Positions 1 to 7,953 of a DNA stretch of 64,000 nt are shown here, piece by piece. Numbering within the stretch: the stretch's first letter is position 1; every line of letters starts with the position of its first letter. A model generated the notes under the pieces. It did not search any database, was not told where the DNA came from, and saw only the letters and a program-made list of their open reading frames with translations. The stretch is taken from assembly GCA_028715985.1 (NCBI GenBank), contig JAQUQR010000005.1:1-64000 (forward strand). The letters are read 5' to 3'. The DNA comes from Methanocellales archaeon. GTDB taxonomy: Archaea; Halobacteriota; UBA148. Both the position numbers and the translations under genes were made by a program.

Positions 1-150
1 TACTTGTTCGAGTACATGGGAGCCCTTGAGTTCCCTGTTATTGCCAAGCCGTATCAATACAATAAACTTAATATACCTATCGTAGACACTTACATCCATC
101 CCCTGTTGTTGGTCTTCTGCTATCACTTAGGGGATACTTACTTTTTATAA
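1..150 (+). CDS. possible 3' end of a gene cut by the window edge
   Basis: Frame 1 is open from the first base to a TAA at 148-150, giving 49 residues. The reading is rich in aromatic and aliphatic residues and contains two prolines in a PI..P context, but I recognise no family. It could equally be a chance open frame in a decayed region, because the next gene downstream is itself broken. No start is visible since it would lie outside the window. Confidence 0.3.
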   Translation, partial: YLFEYMGALEFPVIAKPYQYNKLNIPIVDTYIHPLLLVFCYHLGDTYFL

Positions 151-202
151 GAGTTTGCATTAAGCTAGATTTGAGAGGGAAGGTTTTCTACAGAGCCGTA
201 AA

Positions 203-706
203 ATGAGTCTTTTACACACCCTTTCACACATTATTTTAACTGTTTTAATAATCTCTCAAATTATTTTGACTTTTTTTCTGTATAACCAAGCTGGCACAGA
301 AGTTATCAGAAATATCGGCTGGATAATTCTATTCATATCAGCTATTTTTGGTTAGTTGCCCATCTTTGAACTTCGCAGAAAGGGCGGAGTGCAGAAAGGC
401 CAAAGTTTTGTTAAGACAACGGTTTTTGTCGATAGTGGAATCTATGCCATCGTTCGACATCCCCAATTTTTAGGCGGGATATTCCTTGGTCTTGCACTAA
501 TTCTTATTGCCCAAAATTGGTTAGTGACGTTCATTGGCATTCCAGTTATGATTATTTTCTATTTAGGGATAGTAGAAGGAGACGAATCCGGGATTGAGAA
601 ATTTGGTGATGTTTATAAAAGCTATATGCAAAAGGTTCCAAGAGCAAACTTCTTGCTCGGCATCATACGAGCGCTCCGACATAACGTAAAGGCTAAGAAA
701 TTGTAG
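203..706 (+). pseudogene. ICMT/PEMT-family membrane methyltransferase interrupted by an in-frame TAG
   Basis: An ATG at 203 opens a frame of 50 residues with two hydrophobic segments, then an in-frame TAG at 353-355, after which the same frame continues for 116 residues to a TAG at 704-706. The two halves join into one protein of the isoprenylcysteine carboxyl methyltransferase / phospholipid methyltransferase type. The second half has the RRKGG turn, the signature VDSGIYAIVRHPQFLGG, a further membrane segment and the C-terminal YKSYMQKVPR motif, so only the internal stop breaks the gene. Possible explanations are a nonsense mutation (TGG or CAG to TAG), readthrough, or pyrrolysine insertion. 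Many intact genes here end in TAG (for example at 2012, 30721, 38566, 42134), so sense use of TAG is unlikely. First member of a tandem trio with the next two genes. Confidence 0.65.
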
Positions 707-721
707 AGGGACAAGATAAGA

Positions 722-1318
722 ATGTCGCTCATACCTGTCTTTGAAATTGGTTTATGGAACGCTTGGATTTTAATGCTTTATGCAATATCTTACAATGTGT
801 TGCCTTATATGTTGTCTTCAAGGCGGATAATCGATGAGAATGTCATTAAAAAAGCCCTTCAACCTGACATAGGCCTTACTAAGCCTCAGAAAAAACTCTC
901 GTTTATCATAAACGTTACCTTTTTTATTCCAATTATTTACAGCGTCTTCTTGCCGCTTAAACCGGGCACAGCCTGGTTCTACGTTGGGTTAACCATTTAT
1001 TTGCTGGGCGTGATTATCGGGACCATAGCAGCATTCAATTTTTTTAGCACCCCTGTAGACGAGTTGGTCATTAAAGGGGCTTACAGAATTTCAAGAAACC
1101 CTATGTATCTCAGCATGTTCTTGATATTCGTCGGCACAGGCATAGCATGTGTTTCTTGGATATTTCTGCTATTGGCGATTGCATTCTTAATCCTGTCACA
1201 TATTCTCGTAAATTCTGAAGAAAGCTTTTGTCTCCAGAAGTATGGGAACGCATACAGAGAATACATGAACACAACACCACGATGGGTAGGAATGCCAAAA
1301 TCAGGAGAGAAGCGATGA
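722..1318 (+). CDS. isoprenylcysteine carboxyl methyltransferase-like membrane protein
   Basis: A 198-residue integral membrane protein with about five hydrophobic segments. Near residue 120 is the family signature GAYRISRNPMYLSMF (the RxPMY motif that helps bind S-adenosylmethionine and the polar substrate), followed by a C-terminal EE..xxxYGxxYxxYxxxTPRW tail typical of ICMT/PEMT/NnrU-like methyltransferases. The substrate cannot be told from sequence; relatives methylate isoprenylated cysteine, phospholipids or other lipids. It starts 15 bases after the preceding broken paralogue, with a GAGGG ribosome-binding sequence, so the pair probably shares a transcript. Confidence 0.75.
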   Translation: MSLIPVFEIGLWNAWILMLYAISYNVLPYMLSSRRIIDENVIKKALQPDIGLTKPQKKLSFIINVTFFIPIIYSVFLPLKPGTAWFYVGLTIYLLGVIIGTIAAFNFFSTPVDELVIKGAYRISRNPMYLSMFLIFVGTGIACVSWIFLLLAIAFLILSHILVNSEESFCLQKYGNAYREYMNTTPRWVGMPKSGEKR

Positions 1319-1481
1319 TTTCGATCATCCTCACATTCATCAGATAAACGAGATTTTAAAATCTCTTGCCTTGAAAATGAAAAAATGAGCATGGGCGAGT
1401 CATAAAAAAAAGTATATAAACACAAAAGTACGTAACCCATAAACATAAAGTGACTTAAGTTGTCATCAATCGATTTGAAAG

Positions 1482-2012
1482 GTGGTGATTTCAATTTCAA
1501 ATGGTTTAGGCTCTGAACACCCACTTTGCGATAAAATTCAATTAATAATGATAATTTTGTTTTTTGTCGTATGGGGAACAGATACCATAAGTTTCTTTAC
1601 CTTCGGATATTCCACAGTTTTAGTTGGATTAATTTCGTTACCCATGCTAATACTTCCAGCAAGTGTTTTTTTGGGTTTGAGCTTATACCTTATATCAAAA
1701 TCACATAATGTAGTTTTGGGTGGAACAAAGGATAACCAGCAACTCCTCGATTCGGGTGTTTATGCGTGGGTTCGACATCCCATGTATCTCGGAACACTAC
1801 TGTTTTGTCTGGGTTTCTTTTTCCTAAGCCCTTCATTAATCTCACTCGGAATTTGGATGGCGTTCTTTATCATATATGATAAGATGGCAACATATGAAGA
1901 AAACGACCTAGTAAAAATACTTGGTAAAGATTATGAATCCTATCAGAACCGAGTGTCTAAATGGCTTCCAATTATGCGAATACGCTCAAAACAATCAATG
2001 AAATATGATTAG
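1482..2012 (+). CDS. isoprenylcysteine carboxyl methyltransferase-like membrane protein
   Basis: A 176-residue protein with four or five hydrophobic segments and the signature GVYAWVRHPMYLG around residues 95-107, followed by the glutamate-rich YEENDL and a YGxxYxxYQNRV-like end. These mark the ICMT/PEMT methyltransferase superfamily. The start is uncertain: tandem GTG codons at 1482 and 1485 follow a GAAAGG sequence, while an ATG 63 bases in would remove the soluble N-terminus. Third member of the local array and more diverged from the other two. The substrate is unknown. Confidence 0.7.
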   Translation: MVISISNGLGSEHPLCDKIQLIMIILFFVVWGTDTISFFTFGYSTVLVGLISLPMLILPASVFLGLSLYLISKSHNVVLGGTKDNQQLLDSGVYAWVRHPMYLGTLLFCLGFFFLSPSLISLGIWMAFFIIYDKMATYEENDLVKILGKDYESYQNRVSKWLPIMRIRSKQSMKYD

Positions 2013-2198
2013 ATTGATGGGAATTAAATTGAAACCTGATCAGATCAAGTCAATACAATAGAAATTAATTGAAAAAAAAATTCTATAGTGCGGTTTTAAC
2101 TCCAAATAATAGAAAGGAAAAAGTGCTTTTAATCGGGTTTAAATGCACTATCAATCAGGGCAAGTTTTTTTAAGTAAAGCCTTTTTCTATATCATGCT

Positions 2199-2609
2199 AT
2201 GAAGATTTATTTTGCAGGTTCAATTAGAGGGGGGCGAGAGGATGCGGAGCTATATCTTCAGATAATTGAACATCTAAAAAAATATGGCGAAGTTCTTACA
2301 GAACATGTGGGAGATAAAAATCTTGCACTTTTAGGTGAGGATGGCGTCGAAGACGATTATATCCATAAGCGGGACCTTGAGTGGTTTCTACAATCCAATG
2401 TTGTGGTTGCTGAAGTTACTACGCCCTCTTTAGGGGTGGGTTATGAAATCGGGAGAGCCGTGGAAAATCAAAAAAGAGTTCTTTGTTTGTACCGCCCCCA
2501 AGATAGAAAAAGGCTTTCTGCCATGATTGCAGGTTCTCCTGGTGTAACAAATGCGGAATATAAAACGCTTGACGATGCCAAAAAAATAATCGATGATTTC
2601 TTTGAATAA
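2199..2609 (+). CDS. DNPH1-like 2'-deoxynucleoside 5'-phosphate N-hydrolase
   Basis: A 136-residue protein of the nucleoside 2-deoxyribosyltransferase superfamily. It begins with KIYFAGSIRGG, the phosphate-binding loop typical of the DNPH1/Rcl branch, has the acidic helix and ends with the VAEVTTPSLGVGYEIGRA segment whose glutamate and SLGVGYE motif form the catalytic site. Members cleave the glycosidic bond of deoxynucleoside monophosphates, giving 2-deoxyribose 5-phosphate and a base, a nucleotide-pool cleaning role. Length is normal for the branch (130-150 residues). Stand-alone gene with an AT-rich upstream region. Confidence 0.8.
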   Translation: MKIYFAGSIRGGREDAELYLQIIEHLKKYGEVLTEHVGDKNLALLGEDGVEDDYIHKRDLEWFLQSNVVVAEVTTPSLGVGYEIGRAVENQKRVLCLYRPQDRKRLSAMIAGSPGVTNAEYKTLDDAKKIIDDFFE

Positions 2610-2662
2610 AAACTTGCACCTGCTTCACACTATTCTTAACTTAAGCGACAATTACAATCCAG

Positions 2663-3013
2663 TCAAAATGCATTGCCGAACACCTTATCCAACATTCTAG
2701 TCACATTGACCTTAGTTTGAATGCTGGCCGTGGCAGCCACAACTCTACCATTCTTGAAGTATATGGTGAATGGCAATCCCATGAAAGATTTACACTCAGG
2801 CAATTTTTTAATAAAAACTGCAGCTGTTATGTCAAAATCCAGATCGCGGAATGCAACATGGGTGTACACTTTCTCCAACTCCTCCATGATACGGTAAACA
2901 GGAGTGCACATCGCCCCCATTCTCCCACAACAAATCATGACGTTTTCATTGTTTTCCAGGACTTCTTTGATATCTTGTTCTGTTTCGAGGTGTTTCAAAT
3001 TTGTACTCAACAT
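2663..3013 (-). CDS. thioredoxin-fold protein with an atypical cysteine motif
   Basis: The 116-residue reading from the ATG at 3013 is preferred over an upstream start because GAAGGAG lies a few bases before it. It has a thioredoxin layout: a central strand running into a cysteine region, then FRDLDFD, then the conserved LPFTIYFKNG segment with the cis-proline, and a C-terminal helix. Instead of CxxC, the cysteine region reads CCGRMGAMC, so the paired cysteines are adjacent or seven apart. It may be a redox protein with a different disulphide geometry, a metal binder, or a non-catalytic relative. The neighbours give no hint of partner. Confidence 0.6.
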   Translation of the reverse strand: MLSTNLKHLETEQDIKEVLENNENVMICCGRMGAMCTPVYRIMEELEKVYTHVAFRDLDFDITAAVFIKKLPECKSFMGLPFTIYFKNGRVVAATASIQTKVNVTRMLDKVFGNAF

Positions 3014-3200
3014 CTTAACTTCTCCTTCTTTGAATCTATTATAAATTATATTGTTCAACATCTACCATAAAGCTTTTAAACCCTTATCACATCCAGTTTT
3101 TACGCTTTTATACTTGGCTAAAATGATGGGGTAATGATTATTTAAAACATAAAAGATAAGTATAGACTGAATTAATAAATACGAAACTAAAAGTGAGACC

Positions 3201-3803
3201 ATGCAGGCAGTCCTTAACACAAAGGTCGGTGAAGAATTTAGGCCAGCCCAGCAATTTAAAAGTCTTTATTACATTTATTTGATGCTCGGAACCCTTTTCG
3301 GTATTTTACCCTGGTGCATCCCAGTGGTTTACTTTGCAGGGAGGACGGCTCCATTTTTAGTTACTTTTTTCGTTTTAGTGCCTCTTCTGGCTCTTTTGAT
3401 TTTCGTAGCCTATTGGATCCCAAAATACTACGATACGATGCTTTACAAACTTACCGAAAATGAAATGGTTTGGAGAAGAGGGGTATGGTTCAAAAATACC
3501 GGGATTGTGCCTTATAACAGGATAACCAATATCGACATCGCTCAGGGTCCCATATCAAGAATGCTTAGGATAGCATCCCTCAAAATCCAAACCGCCGGCT
3601 ATTCTGCTCCATCCGGTGGGACGGCTGAGATAAAGATAGAGGGTGTGGAGCAGTTTGAGGAATTAAGAGAGCTGATAATGGGGTTTGTCAGAGGCAAAAA
3701 ACCAGTGGCAGTAGAAACTTATGAAGAAGAGGACATCAACTCGAAAATTCTTGATGAGTTGGTTAAGATCAGAAAATCGCTGGAAAAATCTTCAGAAAAA
3801 TGA
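3201..3803 (+). CDS. membrane protein with bacterial PH domain (bPH2/YdbS type)
   Basis: A 200-residue protein. Two hydrophobic segments at about residues 22-45 and 50-75 are followed by a domain with the pattern YKLTENEMVWRRGVWFKN, VPYNRITNIDIAQGPISRM, LKIQTAG and a C-terminal strand, which is the bPH2 (formerly DUF304) fold. The last 40 residues are charged and probably cytoplasmic, ending in a helix. Function is unknown, although family members often occur in pairs and are thought to act in membrane homeostasis or protein export. The ATG at 3201 is well placed after an AT-rich leader. Confidence 0.75.
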   Translation: MQAVLNTKVGEEFRPAQQFKSLYYIYLMLGTLFGILPWCIPVVYFAGRTAPFLVTFFVLVPLLALLIFVAYWIPKYYDTMLYKLTENEMVWRRGVWFKNTGIVPYNRITNIDIAQGPISRMLRIASLKIQTAGYSAPSGGTAEIKIEGVEQFEELRELIMGFVRGKKPVAVETYEEEDINSKILDELVKIRKSLEKSSEK

Positions 3804-3892
3804 TCGGCTCCGTCTTCGACCTTTATAAATTTCTAATCTCATTCTTGATCAGGTGAAATATTCCGAAGATAAAAATTCTGGCGAGTTAGGAG

Positions 3893-3939
3893 ATGATTGG
3901 GTAGTAAGATAAAAAAAATGATTGGGTAGTAAGATAAAA
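3893..3939. repeat. two-copy direct repeat of a 22-base unit
   Basis: The unit ATGATTGGGTAGTAAGATAA, extended by two A residues, occurs at 3893-3914 and again at 3918-3939, a period of 25 bases. It lies in the spacer before the cyclase gene and has no coding reading. It may be a slippage duplication or a pair of binding sites. Confidence 0.7.
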
Positions 3940-4036
3940 TAAGAATCTTTTTGAGGGATTTGCATATGATTAGTTAGACGACATCATAATATGATTTAAA
4001 TACTGTATTAACAATTATCATAAATAGGACGTTAAA

Positions 4037-5005
4037 ATGCATCGCCAATTTAGAGAATATTTAGACACAGCAGAAGGTCACTCAGAATTCATAATAGTTG
4101 TATTTGTGGATATAAGGGGATTTTCTGCATTTAGTAAAAGACATGAGTCTCCTGATACTGCAATGTATATCAAGAGAGTTTATAAGCGACTTATTGATGA
4201 TTATTTTAATACGGCATCATTCTACAAGTCCACAGGTGATGGTTTGCTAATTACAATCCCTTATAAAGAAACAACACTTAAAGAAGTGGCCTCCGATACC
4301 ATAAAATCTTGTCTAAGATGTTATGAAGAATTTGCACATATTTGTGCTGACGATCCTATGATTAACTTTGATGTACCTAGCAGAATTGGCATAGGAATTT
4401 CTCGTGGAACTGCTTGTTGTCTTAAATCCAATGACCGTATTTTAGATTACACAGGACACATTTTGAACATGGCTTCTAGACTTACGGGTCTTGCAAGACC
4501 TGCTGGAATTGTTATTGATGGCGATTTCAAAATAGAGGATCTTTTTGATGTTGAAGATCAGGAACTTTTTGAGAAGAGAGAAGCATTTCTTAGAAGTATT
4601 TCTGAAGAAAGTCCGAAAACTGTTTATGTAATGAAAGATGTTGTCGATATTCCACCTGAATATTTGCAACCGTTAAGACGTGATAAATGGGATTCAATTG
4701 AACAAGAGAAGACTATAAAACAATGGAAAAAATATTCACCGCGTTATTTTATTACCTTAGAAAATTATTTAAGACGACCTAATGCAATTGAAGTGACTTT
4801 GATATATCCTCCAAATATTGGGGGAAAAATTGATTCTAGCATTGTTAAATATCATAATTTCAAATATTTTGAATATAGAGAAAAAGCAGGTCAACCAGAA
4901 GTTCTTATTTATATAGATAAAATGATAGAATATCTGAAGTCTGAAGCTATTTCGCAAAATAGAAAAGTTAGATTAAGAATAAAATATGTCCCTAAGATCG
5001 TCTAA
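4037..5005 (+). CDS. class III adenylate/guanylate cyclase-like protein
   Basis: A 322-residue protein whose first ~190 residues form a class III nucleotide cyclase domain. FVDIRGFSAFSK (about residues 28-39) carries the first metal-binding aspartate, YKSTGDGLLITIP the second, and GIGISRGTACCLK...LDYTGHILNMASRLTG matches the distal half of the fold. Such enzymes make cyclic AMP or GMP from the nucleoside triphosphate; specificity cannot be assigned. The C-terminal ~120 residues are not recognised and could be an effector or interaction domain. There is no membrane segment, so it should be cytosolic. The gene is alone, AT-rich, and not followed by an obvious second-messenger effector, so assignment to an anti-phage signalling system is not supported. 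Confidence 0.75.
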   Translation: MHRQFREYLDTAEGHSEFIIVVFVDIRGFSAFSKRHESPDTAMYIKRVYKRLIDDYFNTASFYKSTGDGLLITIPYKETTLKEVASDTIKSCLRCYEEFAHICADDPMINFDVPSRIGIGISRGTACCLKSNDRILDYTGHILNMASRLTGLARPAGIVIDGDFKIEDLFDVEDQELFEKREAFLRSISEESPKTVYVMKDVVDIPPEYLQPLRRDKWDSIEQEKTIKQWKKYSPRYFITLENYLRRPNAIEVTLIYPPNIGGKIDSSIVKYHNFKYFEYREKAGQPEVLIYIDKMIEYLKSEAISQNRKVRLRIKYVPKIV

Positions 5006-5037
5006 TAAAAACCCTCTCAAAATGCGGTCTAAAAAAA

Positions 5038-5100
5038 CTTATCTGGATTCGTGCCCTCGGCACGATACCTAAATTCCTCGCCCCCTCACAGCCAGATAAG
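5038..5100. repeat. 63-base palindromic element with 9-base perfect arms
   Basis: CTTATCTGG at 5038-5046 is perfectly complementary to CCAGATAAG at 5092-5100. Between them lies a hairpin, CGTGCC-CTC-GGCACG, and a CTAAATTCC segment that recurs in the other palindromic elements of the window. It sits between convergent genes (cyclase and rmuC), so it could act as a bidirectional terminator. Its central motif, however, links it to the attC-like elements at 7954-8037 and 33604-33686. It lacks convincing outer GTTRRRY boxes and is not a tRNA. Confidence 0.65.
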
Positions 5101-5180
5101 ACTTGTCTTATAACCTTCTTATCATTAGATTTCCTTTTTTATATCTTCTGCCATCTTTCATATTTCCAAAACTACCTAAC

Positions 5181-6062
5181 TTAATCTTCCTCACCCATCT
5201 TCGAGACTCTTTCAAACTCATCTCTTAGTTTGTTATAGGCATAATCCAATTCTTCTGCCTTGGTTTCCAAATTTTTAAAGTGAGTTCTGTAAAAAATGCG
5301 CCACACCTCATCGACCTCTCCGAACCGCTGCGATAGCCTGAGGAGATTATCTCTCACTTTTTCTGCATCTTCTGAAAGTTTCTTTGCATGAACGCCGGCC
5401 TTTATGAGTTCGATTTTATGGGAAAGAGTCAGCGGCGATACCACCTGAACACCTCTCTTGGTATACTCCCGCAGCATATCAAACGCCTCATTTACCAGGA
5501 AATAGTAGATTCCCTCAGAGGGTATGTAGGCAAAAGCAAACTCTGCAGAACCTTTTTCCGGGCACACATAATCGCAGGCTATCTTGTCGAGATGACCTTG
5601 TGTATCCCTTATAAATTGTTTTTTGAAAGCCTCCTTTTCTTTGACATCCTCTGCATCCAACATCTTTCCAAAGTTATACAAAGGAAACTTGGAGTCTATG
5701 CAGATGATCCCAACCGTTGACCTTATGTATGCGTCTGGAGTCTTCCCGTCAAGGGTTCGCTTTCTTATGCCGTACATGTCCGGGGGAAGCTGGTCTGAAA
5801 GCATCGTCTCCAGGGAGAGCTCTCCGAAAGATGATCTTTCTGTGGGCACCCGAAGCATTTGCTCAAAGGATTTATAACTGTCTCTGATGTCCTTTGCATG
5901 GCTTTCCACTGCGCCTATTTTTTCATCTAAACCCAGTTTTATCCAAGTGCCTGAGACGGCAGCCTCAATATCCTTCGGTTCAACTTTTTTGCTTTTCAAG
6001 GTCAAGAAAATCAGTAAAACTAAAAGAATCAAGATAATTGCAAGTAAAATTTCTATCATCAT
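5181..6062 (-). CDS. rmuC: RmuC-family DNA recombination protein
   Basis: A 293-residue protein starting with a single N-terminal membrane helix (residues 2-23). It continues with the RmuC core: GxxSLETMLSDQLPPDMY near residue 80, GIICIDSKFPLYNF around 115-130 (the conserved IDSKFP patch of a PD-(D/E)XK-like fold), FAYIPSEGIYYFLVNEA and a coiled C-terminus. RmuC proteins limit inversions at short repeats in bacteria; biochemical activity remains uncertain. It is shorter than the E. coli protein (about 475 residues) because the long N-terminal coiled coil is nearly absent. It is probably co-transcribed with the zinc-ribbon gene 25 bases upstream. Confidence 0.8.
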   Translation of the reverse strand: MMIEILLAIILILLVLLIFLTLKSKKVEPKDIEAAVSGTWIKLGLDEKIGAVESHAKDIRDSYKSFEQMLRVPTERSSFGELSLETMLSDQLPPDMYGIRKRTLDGKTPDAYIRSTVGIICIDSKFPLYNFGKMLDAEDVKEKEAFKKQFIRDTQGHLDKIACDYVCPEKGSAEFAFAYIPSEGIYYFLVNEAFDMLREYTKRGVQVVSPLTLSHKIELIKAGVHAKKLSEDAEKVRDNLLRLSQRFGEVDEVWRIFYRTHFKNLETKAEELDYAYNKLRDEFERVSKMGEED

Positions 6063-6086
6063 TTTCTACCCCACCACCATTATTAT

Positions 6087-6323
6087 TTATTTTATTTCTT
6101 TTGCCTTTATACGAATTTTACAATTTGGACACTCAAGATATTTGTATCCGCCTGTAAAGGTTATCCAGTGAGGACTGATAAGATCAGTAAAGAAAGATAT
6201 CTTGAATTTTTCCTTACATTTCGGGCACTGATATTTTGTATTTTTTGAATGCCATAATACGAGAGCAGGTAACCCTATCACGATTAATAAGATCAGGACG
6301 GGTATTGGTGACATAATCATCAA
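6087..6323 (-). CDS. small membrane-anchored zinc-ribbon protein
   Basis: A 78-residue protein: an N-terminal hydrophobic helix (residues 5-24), then a zinc ribbon with two CPxC knuckles (YQCPKCKEKF and LECPNCKIRI). Proteins of this design are common and uncharacterised in archaea. It lies 25 bases upstream of rmuC on the same strand and 16 bases downstream of the GyrI-like gene, suggesting a three-gene unit. Confidence 0.6.
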   Translation of the reverse strand: MMIMSPIPVLILLIVIGLPALVLWHSKNTKYQCPKCKEKFKISFFTDLISPHWITFTGGYKYLECPNCKIRIKAKEIK

Positions 6324-6338
6324 TTGGATACGGGGGAT

Positions 6339-6839
6339 TTAAACTTCTGCAAAAAGAATAAGGTAGTTATGTCCGCTTTCTTTTGCACATTTCGGACAGT
6401 AAGCATAGTGGACATAATATTTTTCAGCTTTTTTTCCTTTGACTGCCAGATATTCGTCCATTTGTTTTATGTATTTCGGAATTGCGTTATAGGGACCCTC
6501 AAAAACTCTGCTTAAAAATGTTCCGGAAATCGTTACATTGTTTGCATCTGGGACGGTTCCTGTAACAGACAAATACAATTCCGATTTGAAAGGACTCGGA
6601 TCGGCAAATAATATCAAAGCATCCTCTTTTTTGAGCGGAGCCGTATTTGATTCCTCTGCCATTTTCCACATTTTTGTTATTTTTTTCCCTATCATCGGGG
6701 GGAAAGGAATATGGAATAACGTAGGGATGGACTCTTTTATAAAGAGCTTGTTTTTCCAACTGAACATTTTTTTGTCCCATCTTTCAGGATCGAATTCAGG
6801 GCAGCATTCCTGGTCTTCTTCAGGCATATTATTTATCAT
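6339..6839 (-). CDS. GyrI-like small-molecule-binding domain protein
   Basis: A 166-residue soluble protein. The C-terminal part has the pattern RVFEGPYNAIPKYIKQM and a metal-like HYAYCPKCAKESGHNYLILFAEV ending, which I associate with a GyrI-like/SOUL-type family often labelled 'hydrolase' in bacterial genomes without proof. The CPKC pair and preceding histidine may bind a metal. The start at 6839 is the first ATG; a second lies four codons later. It follows a GTTAAGC box on the same strand (complement of 6924-6930), about 85 bases upstream, as expected if it is a cassette gene. Confidence 0.55.
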   Translation of the reverse strand: MINNMPEEDQECCPEFDPERWDKKMFSWKNKLFIKESIPTLFHIPFPPMIGKKITKMWKMAEESNTAPLKKEDALILFADPSPFKSELYLSVTGTVPDANNVTISGTFLSRVFEGPYNAIPKYIKQMDEYLAVKGKKAEKYYVHYAYCPKCAKESGHNYLILFAEV

Positions 6840-6923
6840 CCTTTTAATTAACCTGCCATATAAAAGCGTTTTGGAAAATCTTTTTTCTTTATATTATTAA
6901 GTAACCCAAAGGAGGAACGAATC

Positions 6924-7018
6924 GCTTAACTGTTATAATGCGCCCCGAACGGAACGAAGTGGAATTAGAGTGCAATGTGGTCAAGGGAGCCGAAGCATCC
7001 GCCCCAAAGCCGCCATTT
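6924..7018 (-). repeat. degenerate attC-like element (right-end box GTTAAGC)
   Basis: The plus strand has GCTTAAC at 6924-6930, the exact reverse complement of GTTAAGC, which fits the GTTRRRY consensus of integron recombination sites. On the minus strand it is followed by GATTCGTTCC, similar to the sequence following the box at 7954-7960. The interior contains CACTTCGTTCCGTTCGGGGC, related to the other elements, but I could not find paired long arms, so it would be a decayed copy. Confidence 0.35.
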
Positions 7019-7096
7019 AATAATCTTATGTTTAAACTCATATCCCTTACATAATTGTTTTTGTTTATTGATTGTACTTTTATCTGATTTATCATT

Positions 7097-7891
7097 TTAA
7101 AATCTAACATTATAGTTTTTTCCTAACCTTCCTATCAACTCCCTTAATGTATAGTGTGTATCTACTATAGTAAAAGGAAATATATCCTCCCCGCATTTAC
7201 TGCATTTTCTGAAATCATCGCTTAATCCTTCGCACCTAGAACAAGGTGTTTTTATCTCCCATTCCCTTAATGACCTTGGATATGTTGATTTTATGTTTGG
7301 GTCAGGATAAGCTACTTGAAAGATAAAACCAAGCCTCATCGCTGCTATAATTTGCCAATTTAGCTCCTCTCTGTTATACTTTATTAGTTCTTTACTAGAT
7401 TTCACTTCAATAAGGGCCGGTGGCAATGGTCCCTTATCATATACATAGATTACCAAGAAATCAACCTTTGTTTGGGGGGCTTTTCGCTTTTTCTCATTCT
7501 TTTCCCAAATGTAATGTAAATTGGGAATAATATCGTACAATGGAATACACTCAAACCAAGGCGGAGGTTCTTCAAATTTAGCTCCCCCAAATTCACATAA
7601 TTCTGCGTCGAGAAAAACAGTTTGTGCCTTCATGCAAGCATAGTAAAAAAGAGCTTCATAAAGAAAACCCTTGATTCTATTAAAATCTGCCGCAGGTGTA
7701 TCTTTATATTCTTCTTTTAATATAGCCCATTCTTCTATGAGAGAATCTGGAATACTTTCAAATTTCATTCTATACTCATCATAATTAAGATAATCAATTA
7801 GTGATGTTTCTATCCTTAAGCGAGAGAGAAGTCTTCTTTTTGTTTCATCAACTATTCCCCAAAAGTTCTGTTCTTTTTTATATTTCATCAT
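7097..7891 (-). CDS. PD-(D/E)XK nuclease-like protein with zinc ribbon
   Basis: A 264-residue protein. Residues 70-85 hold a helix with a glutamate (GFLYEALFYYA), residues ~143-172 read TKVDFLVIYVYDKGPLPPALIEVKSS. Together E...VDFLV...IEVKS matches the catalytic core of PD-(D/E)XK nucleases (acidic strand followed by ExK). A Cx2C...Cx2C zinc knuckle (CSRCEG and KCSKCG) follows near residues 216-233. It could be a restriction-like or Holliday-junction-type nuclease, but no methyltransferase is adjacent. The gene sits between two attC-like boxes on the same strand, so it looks like a single-gene cassette. Confidence 0.5.
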   Translation of the reverse strand: MMKYKKEQNFWGIVDETKRRLLSRLRIETSLIDYLNYDEYRMKFESIPDSLIEEWAILKEEYKDTPAADFNRIKGFLYEALFYYACMKAQTVFLDAELCEFGGAKFEEPPPWFECIPLYDIIPNLHYIWEKNEKKRKAPQTKVDFLVIYVYDKGPLPPALIEVKSSKELIKYNREELNWQIIAAMRLGFIFQVAYPDPNIKSTYPRSLREWEIKTPCSRCEGLSDDFRKCSKCGEDIFPFTIVDTHYTLRELIGRLGKNYNVRF

Positions 7892-7953
7892 AACATCACT
7901 AACATTGATGATTTATAAGACCTCTTTTTCCAGTGGTGAAGGAACGAAATGTC

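Noticed and set aside
353-355. TAG as a pyrrolysine codon
   Set aside because: No pyl genes are in the window, and TAG is a frequent ordinary stop for intact genes here, including the same gene's own end. Kept only as a possibility in the finding.
1081-1524. Long minus-strand reading opposite the second methyltransferase
   Set aside because: It lies antisense over a gene with clear family motifs and its translation has no domain-like pattern; it is a shadow frame.
4037-5005. CBASS or Pycsar anti-phage signalling system
   Set aside because: The cyclase fold fits Pycsar in principle, but no effector gene (membrane or TIR) is adjacent, so the claim is not supported.
5038-5100. tRNA-like or riboswitch-like structure
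   Set aside because: The outer stem and inner hairpin do not give a cloverleaf, there is no T-loop GTTCRA motif in place, and it lies between convergent genes.
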